A DNA stretch of 64,000 nucleotides from assembly GCF_023094245.1 (NCBI RefSeq), contig NZ_JALMEW010000006.1, positions 124,001 to 188,000 on the forward strand. The letters are read 5' to 3'. The notes beneath the pieces are model-generated. The model was not told the origin of the DNA, did no database searches, and was given only the letters and a program-made list of their open reading frames with translations. Below, one piece after another: positions 1 through 9,137 of the stretch (within the stretch, counting starts at the first letter, position 1; each line of letters opens with the position of its first letter). This DNA is from Halomonas getboli. Its GTDB lineage: Bacteria; Pseudomonadota; Gammaproteobacteria; Pseudomonadales; Halomonadaceae. The position numbers and the translations under genes were made by a program.

Positions 1-194
1 AGAGCTGGGAAGGTGAGATCCTGACCGAGCCTAGGGGGGCCGGCGGTTTCGGCTACGACCCGCTGTTCTGGGTGCCGGAGTGCGGCAAGACGGCCGCCGC
101 GCTCTCGGCAGACGAGAAGAACCGTCTGAGTCATCGCGGACGCGCCCTGCAGGCCCTGTTGGCTCAGCTCGACGGCGAGTCTCTCCGTCCATGA
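1..194 (+). CDS. rdgB: RdgB/HAM1 XTP/dITP diphosphatase, C-terminal part
   Basis: Only the last 63 or so codons are inside the window (frame begins at base 3). The tail reads [12 protein letters not shown], followed by [11 protein letters not shown] and [10 protein letters not shown]. This is the conserved C-terminal block of the RdgB/HAM1 family, in which the FGYDP and SHR motifs line the substrate pocket. The enzyme removes non-canonical purine triphosphates (XTP, ITP, dITP) from the nucleotide pool. The stop codon TGA at 192-194 overlaps the hemW start codon at 191, so the two genes are translationally coupled, as rdgB-hemW are in many gammaproteobacteria. The start lies outside the window. 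Confidence 0.9.
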   Translation, partial: SWEGEILTEPRGAGGFGYDPLFWVPECGKTAAALSADEKNRLSHRGRALQALLAQLDGESLRP

Positions 195-1357
195 GTCTGC
201 CGCTTCCCCCCCTGGCGCTCTACGTCCACGTGCCCTGGTGCGTGCGCAAGTGCCCCTACTGTGACTTCAACTCCCACGGCGTCGGGTCCGGGGCGAGTCT
301 GCCCGAAGAGGCCTATCTGATGGCGCTGATCGCCGATCTGGACGCCGATCTTCCGCTCGCCGCGGGGCGGGGGCTGGTCAGCATCTTCATCGGCGGCGGC
401 ACGCCCAGCCTGATGTCGGCCGGCTTCTATCGCCGCCTGCTCGATGCCATCTCGGCCCGGATTCCGTTCGCCGATGACATCGAGATCACGCTGGAGGCCA
501 ATCCGGGCACGGTGGAAAGGGGGCGCTTCGCCGGCTACCGCGCCGCGGGCATCAATCGCCTGTCGGTCGGCGTGCAGAGCTTCCAGGATGCGCAGCTGTC
601 CGCGCTGGGTCGCATTCACAGCGGTGACGAGGCCCGCCTGGCTGTCGCCGAGGCCCGCGAAGCGGGGTTCGACAATCTGAACCTGGACCTGATGCACGGC
701 CTGCCGGGCCAGACGCCATCGTTGGCTCTCGACGATCTCGACCAGGCCCTGGCCCTCGCACCGGAGCATCTCTCCTGGTATCAGCTGACCCTCGAGCCCA
801 ACACCGAGTTTCACTCGCGACCGCCCGTGCTGCCCGAGGAAGAGGCCCTGTGGAACATCCAGGAGCTCGGCCACGAGCGGCTGGAAGCCGCCGGCTTCTC
901 GCGCTACGAGATTTCCGCCTATGCCCGCCCCAGGCGAGCGGCGCGCCACAATCTCAACTACTGGCGGTTCGGCGACTATCTGGGCATCGGTGCCGGTGCC
1001 CACGGCAAGCTGAGCGCCCCGGACGATGACGGACTGCATATCGAGCGCCGCTGGAAGACCCGCCAGCCCGAGGCCTATCTGCGGCGGCATGATGATCCGC
1101 GCGGCTTCGTGGCCGGCCGCGAGCCGATCCCGCCCGCGGAACTGCCGCTCGAGTTCGCGATGAACGCGCTGCGTCTCGTCGAGGGCGTGCCGCTGTCCAC
1201 CTGGTCGGCCCACACCGGTCGTCCGCTCGACCGTCTCGAGGCAAGTCTCGACGCGGCGAGGAAAAAAGGACTTCTGGTGGAAGATGGCGAAAGGCTTCAA
1301 GCCTCCCCCCAGGGTCTATTATTCTTGAACGAGCTGCTGGCCCTGATCGACGCCTGA
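191..1357 (+). CDS. hemW: HemW, radical SAM heme chaperone
   Basis: 388 residues. The radical-SAM cluster motif is visible as C17-x3-C21-x2-C24 followed by DF, then GGGTPS near residue 60. The C-terminal HemN-type domain carries [18 protein letters not shown]. Members of this family lack coproporphyrinogen oxidase activity and bind or insert heme. The older label is HemN-like oxygen-independent coproporphyrinogen oxidase, and true HemN is the main alternative call. The ATG at 191 overlaps the rdgB stop. An in-frame ATG at 80 would add 37 residues lying wholly inside rdgB and without family resemblance, so it was not used. Confidence 0.93.
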   Translation: MSLPLPPLALYVHVPWCVRKCPYCDFNSHGVGSGASLPEEAYLMALIADLDADLPLAAGRGLVSIFIGGGTPSLMSAGFYRRLLDAISARIPFADDIEITLEANPGTVERGRFAGYRAAGINRLSVGVQSFQDAQLSALGRIHSGDEARLAVAEAREAGFDNLNLDLMHGLPGQTPSLALDDLDQALALAPEHLSWYQLTLEPNTEFHSRPPVLPEEEALWNIQELGHERLEAAGFSRYEISAYARPRRAARHNLNYWRFGDYLGIGAGAHGKLSAPDDDGLHIERRWKTRQPEAYLRRHDDPRGFVAGREPIPPAELPLEFAMNALRLVEGVPLSTWSAHTGRPLDRLEASLDAARKKGLLVEDGERLQASPQGLLFLNELLALIDA

Positions 1358-1435
1358 GTGAAGACTCGGGTGCCTACCTTGGTAAAGAGAAGGGCCGGCC
1401 GGTATGCCATTCGTCAACATGGAGTCGACGACGCT

Positions 1436-2107
1436 ATGACCAAGACCGTTCGCATGATCGCGCCGCTCGCGGCCGCCGCCCTGCTGGTGGGCTGCACCAC
1501 CACCGATCCCTATTCCGGTGAGACCCAGCGCAGCCAGACCGGCACCGGTGCCGCCATCGGCGCGGTGGTCGGCGCCGCCGCCGGCGCCCTCAGCGGCGAC
1601 GGCAGCACCAGTCGACGCGACCGCGCGCTGATCGGCGCCGCCGTGGGAGCCGCCGCCGGTGGCGGCATCGGCGCCTACATGGACAAGCAGGAAGAGGAGC
1701 TGCGCCAGAGCATGGAAGGCACCGGCATCGGTGTCGAACGTCAGGGCAACGACATCATCCTCAACATGCCTAGCAGCGTGACCTTCGGCTTCGATTCCAG
1801 CGATCTGACCATGCAGGCGCGCAACGCCCTGAACGATGTCTCCTCGGTACTGACCCAGTACCCCGAGACGCGCGTCAACATCGCCGGTCACACCGACAGC
1901 ACCGGGGATGCGGCCTACAACCAGCGCCTTTCGGAGCAGCGCGCCCAGGCGGTCGGCAACTACCTCTCGCAGAGCGGCGTCGCCTCCAACCGTCTCTACA
2001 TGAACGGCTACGGCGAGAACCAGCCGGTGGCCAGCAACGAGACCGAGGCCGGGCGTGCTCAGAACCGCCGGGTGGAGATCACCCTGACGCCGACCTCCCA
2101 AGGCTGA
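1436..2107 (+). CDS. OmpA-family lipoprotein with glycine zipper (YiaD-like)
   Basis: 223 residues. A short hydrophobic signal ends in the lipobox LLVGC with the lipidated cysteine at position 20. A long Gly/Ala-rich stretch (roughly residues 38-85, with GAAIGAVVGAAAG and GAAVGAAAGGGIGAY) is a glycine-zipper segment. The C-terminal OmpA domain contains FGFDSSDL, the peptidoglycan-binding run IAGHTDSTGDAAYNQRLSEQ, and NRRVEI. The family is outer-membrane anchored and binds peptidoglycan. The ATG at 1436 was chosen because the signal peptide starts there and GGAG lies 11 bases upstream. A GTG at 1358 directly after hemW has no signal peptide. A strong terminator follows. Confidence 0.9.
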   Translation: MTKTVRMIAPLAAAALLVGCTTTDPYSGETQRSQTGTGAAIGAVVGAAAGALSGDGSTSRRDRALIGAAVGAAAGGGIGAYMDKQEEELRQSMEGTGIGVERQGNDIILNMPSSVTFGFDSSDLTMQARNALNDVSSVLTQYPETRVNIAGHTDSTGDAAYNQRLSEQRAQAVGNYLSQSGVASNRLYMNGYGENQPVASNETEAGRAQNRRVEITLTPTSQG

Positions 2108-2130
2108 TCGGACTCCCACTCCTGCTCGCC

Positions 2131-2166
2131 GGGCCCGCTCCTGCAAAGGGGCGGGCCCTTTTCTTT
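2131..2166 (+). terminator. Rho-independent terminator after the OmpA-family lipoprotein gene
   Basis: GGGCCCGC (2131-2138) pairs with GCGGGCCC (2151-2158), followed at once by TTTTCTTTTC. The stem is perfect and the U-tract is on the + strand, so it ends the hemW/lipoprotein transcript just before rlmJ. Confidence 0.85.
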
Positions 2167-2186
2167 TCCATCACGCGATCACTGCC

Positions 2187-3032
2187 ATGCTCTCCTATCA
2201 ACATGCCTATCATGCGGGCAATTTCGCCGACGTTCACAAGCATCTGACGCTTTACGCCGTCATCGATCATTTGTTACGTAAAAAATCATCAATTACGTAT
2301 ATAGATACTCACGCCGGTCGAGGGCTCTATCCGCTGGCCGCGGCCGAGACGGCGCGGCTGCAGGAATACCAGGAAGGCGTGGCCAGGCTGTGGGCGGAAA
2401 GGGCGCGCCTGGCACAGGCCTCGCCGCTGCTGGGCGACTGGCTGACGGCGGTGGGGAAGGTCCAGCGCGGCGGCGGGCTCGATCACTATCCCGGCTCGCC
2501 CTGGTGGCTGTCGCAGCGGATGCGGGAGGGGGATAGACTGCGGTTGTTCGAGCTGCACCCGGGCGAACACGGCCACCTGGCCGATCAGACTTTTTCTGAA
2601 TCGGTGAAGCGCATCCAGGGCGATGGCCTGGCCGGGCTGCTGAAGACGCTGCCGGCGAAGACGCCGCGGATCTGCGTGCTGATCGATCCCAGCTACGAGC
2701 GCAAGGCGGAATACGAGGAGGTGGCCGATACCGTGCTCGCCGCCATGCGCAAGGCGCGCCACGCCGTGGTCATGATATGGTATCCGATGCTGCCCGCCGG
2801 TCGTCATCAGGCGCTGCTGGACGGCCTGCGCGACGGCGGGCTGCGCAAGATCTGGCGCAGCGAACTGACGCTGGGCGACCCCGGTGAGGGCCATGGCATG
2901 TACGGCAGCGGCATGCTGGTCGTGAACCCGCCCTGGGGCCTCGATGAGCGCATCCATGAGGCCATGGCGGCGATGCGGCCGCTGTGGGGCTCCACCGCCC
3001 ACCATCGCAGCGACTGGTGGGTCGGCGAGTAG
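2187..3032 (+). CDS. rlmJ: RlmJ, 23S rRNA (adenine-2030 N6) methyltransferase
   Basis: 281 residues. It starts MLSYQHAYHAGNFADVHKHL, the family hallmark, followed by the SAM-binding YIDTHAGRG segment. The catalytic DPPY-type motif is present as D167-P-S-Y170, and the YP and HGMYGSGM segments of the family follow. The product methylates A2030 of 23S rRNA. Codons 29-43 (2270-2314) are strikingly AT-rich and use codons that are rare in every neighbouring gene, although the encoded peptide looks normal for the family (see findings). The gene stands alone between the lipoprotein terminator and the leftward mnmE. Confidence 0.93.
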   Translation: MLSYQHAYHAGNFADVHKHLTLYAVIDHLLRKKSSITYIDTHAGRGLYPLAAAETARLQEYQEGVARLWAERARLAQASPLLGDWLTAVGKVQRGGGLDHYPGSPWWLSQRMREGDRLRLFELHPGEHGHLADQTFSESVKRIQGDGLAGLLKTLPAKTPRICVLIDPSYERKAEYEEVADTVLAAMRKARHAVVMIWYPMLPAGRHQALLDGLRDGGLRKIWRSELTLGDPGEGHGMYGSGMLVVNPPWGLDERIHEAMAAMRPLWGSTAHHRSDWWVGE

Positions 3033-3060
3033 AAAAAGCACCTCTGCGGCCGTGAGCCCC

Positions 3061-3128
3061 GGCGCCAGGCGCCGATGGCTGCCTCTATTTCCCGATGCAG
3101 AAGCTGCCGAAGATCTCGCCCGGCGGAG
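3061..3128 (-). repeat. Duplicated 3' end of mnmE
   Basis: On the minus strand this stretch encodes [13 protein letters not shown] and a stop, the same ending as MnmE ([13 protein letters not shown]). It sits exactly 80 bases beyond the true mnmE terminus. The resemblance continues into the non-coding flank (GGCGCCAGGCGCCGA against GGCGCGGGCGCCGA at 3141). Differences inside the coding part fall at silent third positions. There is no open reading frame of useful length upstream, so this is a remnant, not a gene. Confidence 0.75.
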
Positions 3129-3164
3129 TGATGGATAGCCGGCGCGGGCGCCGACTGCTGCGTC

Positions 3165-4535
3165 CTATTTACCGATACAGAAGCTACCGAAGATCTCGCC
3201 CAGCAGATCGTCGGCGCTGAACTCGCCGGTGATCTCGCCCAGTGCCTGCTGGGCGTCGCGCAGGTCCTCGGCGAGCAGCTCGCCGGCGCCATGCCCGGCC
3301 AGCTGGGCCTCGCCGTTGCCAAGCGCCCGCTCGGCGCGATCCAGGGCGTCCAGGTGGCGCCGCCGGGCCGAGAAGCGGCCCTCGGTGGTGGCCGAGAAGC
3401 CCATCACCGCCTTGAGATGCTCCTTGAGGTTATCCACACCCTCGCCGGTCTTCGCCGACAGCCGCACGACCGGAGTGGCTGTGGACAAGTCGAGTCCCGG
3501 CGTTTCCTGGCTGGTGTCGACCTTGTTGCGCACCAGGGTCAGCCGCGACGGATCGGCCAGCCGCTCGACGAATTCCGGCCAGATCGCCATCGGATCGAGG
3601 GCATCGGTGGTGGCGGCATCGACCATCAGCAGCACTCGGTCGGCCTTCTCGATCTCGCTCCAGGCTCGGGCCACGCCGATCTGCTCCACCGCATCCGGGG
3701 TGTCGCGCAGGCCGGCGGTGTCGATCACGTGCAGCGGCATTCCGTCCAGGTGGATGTGCTCGCGCAGCACGTCCCGGGTGGTGCCCTCGATGTCGGTGAC
3801 GATGGCGGTCTCCTGCTCGGTGAGGGCGTTGAGCAGGCTGGACTTGCCGGCGTTGGGGCGCCCGGCGATCACCACGCTCATGCCCTCGCGCATCAGCGCG
3901 CCCTGGGCCGCCGCCGCTCGCACCTCACCGAGTTCGCCGCGGACCTCGGCCAGCTTGGCGGCCACGTGGCCATCGGCCAGGAAGTCGATCTCTTCCTCGG
4001 GAAAGTCGATGGCCGCCTCGACGTACATGCGCAGTTCGATCAGGCGCTGCACCAGCGTCTCGACCCGCCGCGAGAACTCGCCCTGAAGAGAACGCAGGGC
4101 GTTCTCGGCCGCCCCCCGAGAGCTGGCCTCGATCAGATCGGCGATGGCCTCTGCCTGGGCCAGGTCGAGCTTGTCGTTGAGGAAGGCGCGCTCGGAGAAC
4201 TCGCCGGGGCGCGCCAGGCGGGCGCCCAGCTGCACGCAGCGTTCCAGCAGCAGATCCATGATCACTGGCCCGCCGTGGCCCTGAAGCTCGAGCACGTCTT
4301 CGCCGGTGAAGGAGTTCGGACCCTCGAAGAACAGCGCGATACCTTCATCGATCATGCCCTGGTCGCCCCTGAACGGCTCATAGAGGGCGTAGCGCGGTGC
4401 GGGGCAGTGTCCCAGCAGGCTGCCGGCGATCGACCGGCAGGCGGGCCCTGAGACGCGAATGATGCCGACGCCGCCGCGCCCCGGCGGAGTGGCCAGGGCG
4501 GCGATGGTGTCCTGGGAATAGAGGCTTTCGGCCAT
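3165..4535 (-). CDS. mnmE: MnmE (TrmE), tRNA modification GTPase
   Basis: 456 residues, the normal family length. An N-terminal folate-binding domain comes first. A central G domain holds the P-loop GRPNAGKSS near residue 224, G3 DTAG and G4 NKVD. The C-terminal helical region ends FCIGK, with the conserved cysteine. With MnmG it makes the cmnm5 modification of the tRNA wobble uridine. GAGGAG lies just upstream of the ATG at 4533-4535. The gene follows yidC on the same strand, with a perfect hairpin between them. Confidence 0.97.
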   Translation of the reverse strand: MAESLYSQDTIAALATPPGRGGVGIIRVSGPACRSIAGSLLGHCPAPRYALYEPFRGDQGMIDEGIALFFEGPNSFTGEDVLELQGHGGPVIMDLLLERCVQLGARLARPGEFSERAFLNDKLDLAQAEAIADLIEASSRGAAENALRSLQGEFSRRVETLVQRLIELRMYVEAAIDFPEEEIDFLADGHVAAKLAEVRGELGEVRAAAAQGALMREGMSVVIAGRPNAGKSSLLNALTEQETAIVTDIEGTTRDVLREHIHLDGMPLHVIDTAGLRDTPDAVEQIGVARAWSEIEKADRVLLMVDAATTDALDPMAIWPEFVERLADPSRLTLVRNKVDTSQETPGLDLSTATPVVRLSAKTGEGVDNLKEHLKAVMGFSATTEGRFSARRRHLDALDRAERALGNGEAQLAGHGAGELLAEDLRDAQQALGEITGEFSADDLLGEIFGSFCIGK

Positions 4536-4587
4536 CGTTGGCTCCTCGGTGAGACGTGGCTATTGTCCGGTGCCGACTGCCCAAACG

Positions 4588-4615
4588 CCAGACCCCCGCC
4601 GAAGCGGGGGTCTGG
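4588..4615 (-). terminator. Perfect 12-bp hairpin between yidC and mnmE
   Basis: CCAGACCCCCGC (4588-4599) pairs perfectly with GCGGGGGTCTGG (4604-4615) around a CGAA loop. Read on the minus strand, only TTT follows, so it is a strong hairpin with a weak U-tract. It probably attenuates yidC transcription before mnmE. Confidence 0.6.
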
Positions 4616-4648
4616 TGCGGGAGGGAAGACGCGGTAGCGGGGCGGCCG

Positions 4649-6337
4649 CTACTTCGTCTTCATGCCCTTGCCGACGTTGGGGTCGGCCTCGATCCGGCGT
4701 GTGATGAAGTATTGCTGGGTGATCGAGGTGATGTTGTTCACCACCCAATAGATCACCAGACCGGCCGGGAACCACAGGAAGAAGAAGGTGAAGACCACCG
4801 GCAGCAGCTTCATGATCTTCGCCTGGGTCGGGTCCGGCGGCGTCGGGTTGAGCAGCTGCTGCACGAACATCGACAGGCCCATCATGATCGGCAGCACGAA
4901 GTACGGATCTTTCACCGACAGATCCTGGATCCAGAACATGAAGGGCGCGTGGCGCAGCTCCACGGATTCCAGCAGCATCCAGTACAGGGCGATGAAGACC
5001 GGCATCTGCACCACGATCGGCAGACAGCCGCCCAGAGGATTGATCTTCTCCTTCTGGTAGAACTTCATCATCTCCTGGGACATCTTCTGGCGGTCGTCGC
5101 CGTATTGCTCCTTGAGCCGCTGCATCTCCGGGCCGAGCTTGCGCATGCGGGCCATGGACTTGTAGGCCTTGGCGGAGAGCGGCAGCAGGGCGGTCTTGAC
5201 CAGCAGGGTCAGGATGACGATCGACCAGCCCCAGTTGCCGATGATGTTCTGGATGTGATCCAGCAGCCAGAACAACGGGTTGGCGATGAACCACAGCCAG
5301 CCGAAGTCGACGGTCAGCTCCAGGTGCGGGGCCACGGCCTCGAGGCGATCCTGCACCTTGGGCCCCATGTAGAGGGTCGCGCCCAGGCTGGCGTCGCTGC
5401 CCGGTGCCACGCTCTGGGTGGCGCCGGCGAAGGCGGCCACGTTGCGGCCCTGGGAGTCGGTGGTGGCGTAGTAGAGATTCTTCTGGTCCTGGGGCGGCGC
5501 CCAGGCGGACGTGAAGTAGTGCTGAATCATGGCGACCCAGCCGCCCTCGACGTCGCGGTTGTCGAAGTTGCCCTTCTTGATGTCCTCGAAGTCGACCTTC
5601 AGATAGTTGTCTTCCGGCGTGGAGTAGGCCGCGCCCAGGTAGGAGCGCATGCCCATTTTCGGGCCGGTCGACGGATCGGGGCTGTCATCGCGCACCAGCT
5701 GGCCGACGAAGCGGGCGGTCACCGGCGTCTGGCTCTGGTTGTCGAGCAGATAGTCGACCTTCACCGCATAGCTGTCGCGATCGAAGGTGAAGCGCTTGAT
5801 GACGTCGACGCCGTTGACGCTGGCCGCGAGATCGACCTGTAGCTCGTTCTCGCCGTCGGCGAGGCGATACTCGGTCTTCTTCGGCGAGAAGGTCAGGCGG
5901 CCCTGATGGCCTTCCAGCTGCAGGCCGGAGCGGGCCACGTAGCTCATCGTCTGGTCGTTGGACAGCAGCACGAAGGGCTGGCCGGAGTCGAGCGCGTACT
6001 GGTGCTGGGGCAGGGCGGCGTAGACGATGTCGCCGCCCTGGGGATCGATGCGCACGTCAAGCACGTCGGTGGAGACGGCGACCAGATCACGGCTGTTGCC
6101 GCTGGGGGCCTGGCCGGGGATGTCGCCGGAGACGTCATTCGAGGACTGTCCCTGGGCGGGTACCGAAAGATCGTCTCCCTCGGCGGCCGAAGCGGCATTG
6201 GCTTCAGTGTTCTCGCTCGAGATGGTCGGGGCCTGGGGGGCGGTGGCCACCTGACCGTAATCCTGATTCCACTGCACGACGATCAGGTAGGCGAGGACCG
6301 CCAGGGGAATCAGCAGTAGTAGTCGTTTTACATCCAT
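4649..6337 (-). CDS. yidC: YidC, membrane protein insertase
   Basis: 562 residues. An N-terminal membrane anchor (KRLLLLIPLAVLAYLIVVQW) is followed by an acidic/Ser-rich linker and the large periplasmic P1 domain (about residues 60-340). The conserved five-helix core then holds NWGWSIVILTLLVKTALLPL, the cytoplasmic helices with MQRLKEQYGDDR, and WFPAGLVIYWVVNNI. The insertase works alone or with SecYEG on inner-membrane proteins. The start MDVKRLLLL matches the family. A farther upstream ATG would add 21 non-homologous residues. yidD, normally between rnpA and yidC, is not found here. Confidence 0.97.
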   Translation of the reverse strand: MDVKRLLLLIPLAVLAYLIVVQWNQDYGQVATAPQAPTISSENTEANAASAAEGDDLSVPAQGQSSNDVSGDIPGQAPSGNSRDLVAVSTDVLDVRIDPQGGDIVYAALPQHQYALDSGQPFVLLSNDQTMSYVARSGLQLEGHQGRLTFSPKKTEYRLADGENELQVDLAASVNGVDVIKRFTFDRDSYAVKVDYLLDNQSQTPVTARFVGQLVRDDSPDPSTGPKMGMRSYLGAAYSTPEDNYLKVDFEDIKKGNFDNRDVEGGWVAMIQHYFTSAWAPPQDQKNLYYATTDSQGRNVAAFAGATQSVAPGSDASLGATLYMGPKVQDRLEAVAPHLELTVDFGWLWFIANPLFWLLDHIQNIIGNWGWSIVILTLLVKTALLPLSAKAYKSMARMRKLGPEMQRLKEQYGDDRQKMSQEMMKFYQKEKINPLGGCLPIVVQMPVFIALYWMLLESVELRHAPFMFWIQDLSVKDPYFVLPIMMGLSMFVQQLLNPTPPDPTQAKIMKLLPVVFTFFFLWFPAGLVIYWVVNNITSITQQYFITRRIEADPNVGKGMKTK

Positions 6338-6541
6338 GAGGGGTCTGCTCGATGGGTGGTGAACAATCCGGTGGCGCGATGCCGCTCGCCGGCCCGACAT
6401 ACGCGAAAGCCTGCCGGGGGCAGGCTAGCGTTGGCTCGCCGAGCGTCCCTTGGGAACGCGACGACGTCAAGCGGGAAGGCGTCTGGCGTGATCATGCGCG
6501 TGAAGGCTCCAGGCGGTGCCAACAGCGACGGGCGGGGCGCG
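6338..6541. other. rnpA-yidC gap without yidD
   Basis: This 204-base interval is where yidD (about 70-85 residues) sits in most gammaproteobacteria. Read in all three minus-strand frames, it has no start followed by the YidD signature (Y-Q-x3-S-P, C-R-F, P-T-C-S). It does hold the hairpin at 6408-6426. Confidence 0.6.
6404..6426 (-). terminator. Likely terminator of the rpmH-rnpA transcript
   Basis: AGCCTGCC (6408-6415) pairs with GGCAGGCT (6419-6426) around a GGG loop. On the minus strand the stem runs straight into TTTCG. The position, 120 bases past rnpA, fits termination of rpmH-rnpA before yidC. The U-tract is short. Confidence 0.5.
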
Positions 6542-6937
6542 TCATCGGCGGTCTGCCGTTGGGGCGTCGCTCTTGGGCGCCTTGTTCGCTTCGCGTTCCA
6601 GTCGCTTCCACATGCCGTGCAGCTGGCGATGGACGGTGGCGTTGTCCAGCTCGTGAACCCCGCGCCTGGCGAGCAGCACGATATCCACAGGGGGAAGCCG
6701 ATGTTGGCGAAGACGAATGGAGTCGCGCGCGAGGCGCTTGAGACGGTTGCGATCGACGGCCCGACGCACGTTCTTCTTGCTGAAGATCAGCCCGAGGCGG
6801 GGATGCCCCAGATCATTGGGGGAGGCCAGGGCCATCAATCCCTTGCCATGGACCTTGAAGGCAGCGCTGTCGAAGACGCGTCGGTAGTCCCCGGCAGTCA
6901 GCAGTCGCAGCTGCCGGGGAAAGCCCTGACTGGACAC
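6542..6937 (-). CDS. rnpA: RnpA, protein subunit of RNase P
   Basis: 131 residues and strongly basic. The N-terminal RLLTAGDYRRVFD segment and the family signature (SKKNVRRAVDRNRLKRLARDS, containing the RNR motif) are intact. The protein helps the RNase P RNA bind pre-tRNA for 5' maturation. Its start is 13 bases after the rpmH stop, the conserved rpmH-rnpA operon arrangement. The last 20 or so residues (KAPKSDAPTADRR) are a variable tail. Confidence 0.95.
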   Translation of the reverse strand: MSSQGFPRQLRLLTAGDYRRVFDSAAFKVHGKGLMALASPNDLGHPRLGLIFSKKNVRRAVDRNRLKRLARDSIRLRQHRLPPVDIVLLARRGVHELDNATVHRQLHGMWKRLEREANKAPKSDAPTADRR

Positions 6938-6950
6938 GCGAGGTCCGCGA

Positions 6951-7085
6951 TCAGGCGCTCAGGCGCTTGCGGCCCTTGGCGCGACGACGCGCCAGGACGG
7001 CACGACCGTTCTTGGTGGCCATGCGAGCACGGAAGCCATGCGCGCGCTTGCGCTTGAGAACGCTGGGTTGAAAGGTGCGTTTCAT
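6951..7085 (-). CDS. rpmH: Ribosomal protein L34
   Basis: 44 residues. It starts [20 protein letters not shown] and ends [10 protein letters not shown], which is essentially the invariant L34 sequence. The start codon is at 7083-7085 with GTGGGAATAACGAG upstream. It is the first gene of the rpmH-rnpA unit, transcribed away from dnaA, as at most gammaproteobacterial origins. It is too short to stand out by length but its identity is certain. Confidence 0.98.
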   Translation of the reverse strand: MKRTFQPSVLKRKRAHGFRARMATKNGRAVLARRRAKGRKRLSA

Positions 7086-7600
7086 AACTCGTTATTCCCA
7101 CGTGGTTTTTGGAACAAATTGGCGATTAGAGGCGCCCGGGTTCCGGTGGGGAATCCGGGTAGATTCGGCTCAGGACCGGAAATTGTAGTGATCTCGGGGC
7201 CTGGGCGCAATTTTTCCTTGCGACTTTTCGTCGATGCGTTCTCTCACCGTCAGCCGTGAATCCACTACCATTACTAGTATTGGTTTTCTATTACACCCTG
7301 TGATTATTGGTGGGGAAAAGATTTGTGGATAACCAGCATCTTTTCTTCAGTATCAATAAGCTGTGGATATCATAATCGTGTGGACAGGCCCTTGATCAAG
7401 GGCCGACAAGCGGTGGATGGAGGGTGGATGAATCGGCCATTCATCCACAGGGCTCGGATCGTGCCCAGATTGGCCGCAGGTTATGCCGTCTTCCCCGGGC
7501 ACGTTGTCCACAGTGCTGTCCTCAGCGCCCATCCATGTGGATAACCCTTCGGCGGCACGATACAATGTCCGGTCGTTCTTCAACCGAATGGTGAGGTCGC
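7086..7600. other. Chromosomal replication origin region (oriC)
   Basis: The gene-free interval between divergent rpmH and dnaA, the usual gammaproteobacterial origin position. Two perfect DnaA boxes (TGTGGATAA) lie at 7324-7332 and 7536-7544. One-mismatch boxes lie at 7362-7370 (TGTGGATAT), 7441-7449 (TCATCCACA) and 7504-7512 (TTGTCCACA), and a two-mismatch box at 7379-7387. Next to the first box, 7258-7325 is clearly AT-rich (for example TTACTAGTATTGGTTTTC) and is a good candidate unwinding element. The rpmH end holds the rpmH promoter and leader. Confidence 0.88.
7258..7325. other. AT-rich candidate DNA-unwinding element of oriC
   Basis: About 68 bases, rich in A and T inside an otherwise GC-rich genome, ending at the first perfect DnaA box. 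The position beside the box cluster fits a duplex-unwinding element. This is inferred from composition only. Confidence 0.55.
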
Positions 7601-9067
7601 GTGTCGCTCGCTCTCTGGCAACAGTGTCTGGATACCCTGCAGGACGAACTGAGTTCTCAGCAGTTCAATACCTGGATTCGTCCCCTGCAGGCGGAAGAAG
7701 GGGAGGCCAATCAGCTCCGGCTGCTGGCCCCCAATCGCTTCGTGCGCGACTGGGTCAGCGACAAGTTTGCCAAGCGGATCAGCGAGCTCATGCGCGAGCT
7801 GTCGCCGGCCAAGCCGCCCAAGGTCGTGTTGACCGTGGGCAGCCGGCGGGCCGTGTCACCGGCGCCGCAGACCCGAGAGCTGGGCGATCCGGTCTCGGCG
7901 GCGCCCCGTGCGCCGGCGGTGCAGACGCCGCCGCGCGGCGACGTGGCCGACGAGAGCGAGATCGACAAGCTGCGCGATGAAGGGGGCGAGGCGCCCCGCC
8001 GGCCGGGCAGCGAGCGCCAGGTGCAGGTGGAGGGCAGTCTCAAGCACAACAGCGGCCTCAATCCCTCCTTTACCTTCGAGACCTTCGTCGAGGGCAAGTC
8101 AAACCAGCTGGCCCGGGCGGCGTCCCGCCAGGTGTCGGAGAATCCCGGCGGCGCCTACAACCCGCTGTTCCTGTATGGCGGCGTCGGCCTCGGCAAGACC
8201 CACCTGATGCACGCCGTCGGCAACGCCCTGGCCGGGCGGCGCGAGAACGCTCGGGTCGTCTACCTGCACTCCGAGCGCTTCGTCGCCGACATGGTCAAGG
8301 CGCTGCAGCTCAATGCGATCAACGACTTCAAGCGCTTCTACCGCAGCGTCGATGCGCTGCTGATCGATGACATCCAGTTCTTCGCCGGCAAGGAGCGCTC
8401 CCAGGAAGAGTTCTTCCACACCTTCAACGCCCTGCTCGAGGGCGGCCAGCAGATGATCCTGACCTCGGATCGCTATCCGAAAGAGATCAGCGGGGTGGAG
8501 GAGCGCCTCAAGTCGCGCTTCGGCTGGGGGCTGACGGTGGCCATCGAGCCGCCGGAGCTCGAGACCCGGGTGGCGATCCTGATGAAGAAGGCCGACCAGT
8601 CCAAGGTCGACCTGCCTCACGACGCCGCCTTCTTCATCGCCCAGAAGATCCGCTCCAACGTTCGCGAGCTGGAGGGCGCGCTGAAGAAGGTCATTGCCGA
8701 CTCCCACTTCATGGGCCGGCCGATCACCCAGGACTTTATCCGTGAATCGCTCAAGGACTTGCTGGCCCTCCAGGACAAGCAGGTCGGGGTCGACAACATC
8801 CAGCGCACGGTGGCCGAGTACTACAAGATCAAGCTCGCCGACCTGCTCTCCAAGCGGCGCTCGCGTTCGGTGGCGCGCCCCCGCCAGGTCGCCATGGCGC
8901 TGGCCAAGGAGCTGACCAACCACAGCCTGCCGGAGATCGGCGACGCCTTCGGCGGACGCGATCACACCACCGTGCTGCATGCCTGCCGCAAGGTGCAGGC
9001 ACTGCAGGAAGAGAGCGCGGATATCCGCGAGGACTACAAGAATCTGCTGCGTCTGCTGACCAGCTGA
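7601..9067 (+). CDS. dnaA: DnaA, chromosomal replication initiator
   Basis: 488 residues. Domain I ([21 protein letters not shown]) is followed by a variable, acidic, proline-rich domain II (about residues 80-145). The AAA+ domain holds Walker [10 protein letters not shown] near residue 193 and Walker B LLIDDIQF. The domain IV helix-turn-helix holds the signature [15 protein letters not shown]. The GTG start at 7601 is supported by GAGGTC upstream and by the family N-terminus. The gene reads away from oriC, heading dnaA-dnaN-recF-gyrB. Confidence 0.98.
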   Translation: MSLALWQQCLDTLQDELSSQQFNTWIRPLQAEEGEANQLRLLAPNRFVRDWVSDKFAKRISELMRELSPAKPPKVVLTVGSRRAVSPAPQTRELGDPVSAAPRAPAVQTPPRGDVADESEIDKLRDEGGEAPRRPGSERQVQVEGSLKHNSGLNPSFTFETFVEGKSNQLARAASRQVSENPGGAYNPLFLYGGVGLGKTHLMHAVGNALAGRRENARVVYLHSERFVADMVKALQLNAINDFKRFYRSVDALLIDDIQFFAGKERSQEEFFHTFNALLEGGQQMILTSDRYPKEISGVEERLKSRFGWGLTVAIEPPELETRVAILMKKADQSKVDLPHDAAFFIAQKIRSNVRELEGALKKVIADSHFMGRPITQDFIRESLKDLLALQDKQVGVDNIQRTVAEYYKIKLADLLSKRRSRSVARPRQVAMALAKELTNHSLPEIGDAFGGRDHTTVLHACRKVQALQEESADIREDYKNLLRLLTS

Positions 9068-9137
9068 TTTCCCGAATGCGAAGGGCCGGTCGGGCCGCCG
9101 GCCTCAATTCCTCCAGGACAAGAGAAGTGGAGTCGAC

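Noticed and set aside
164..1300. Long minus-strand open frame over hemW.
   Set aside because: Product has no recognisable domain and is antisense to a well-supported gene. Similar shadows over mnmE, glyS, gyrB and others were discarded for the same reason.
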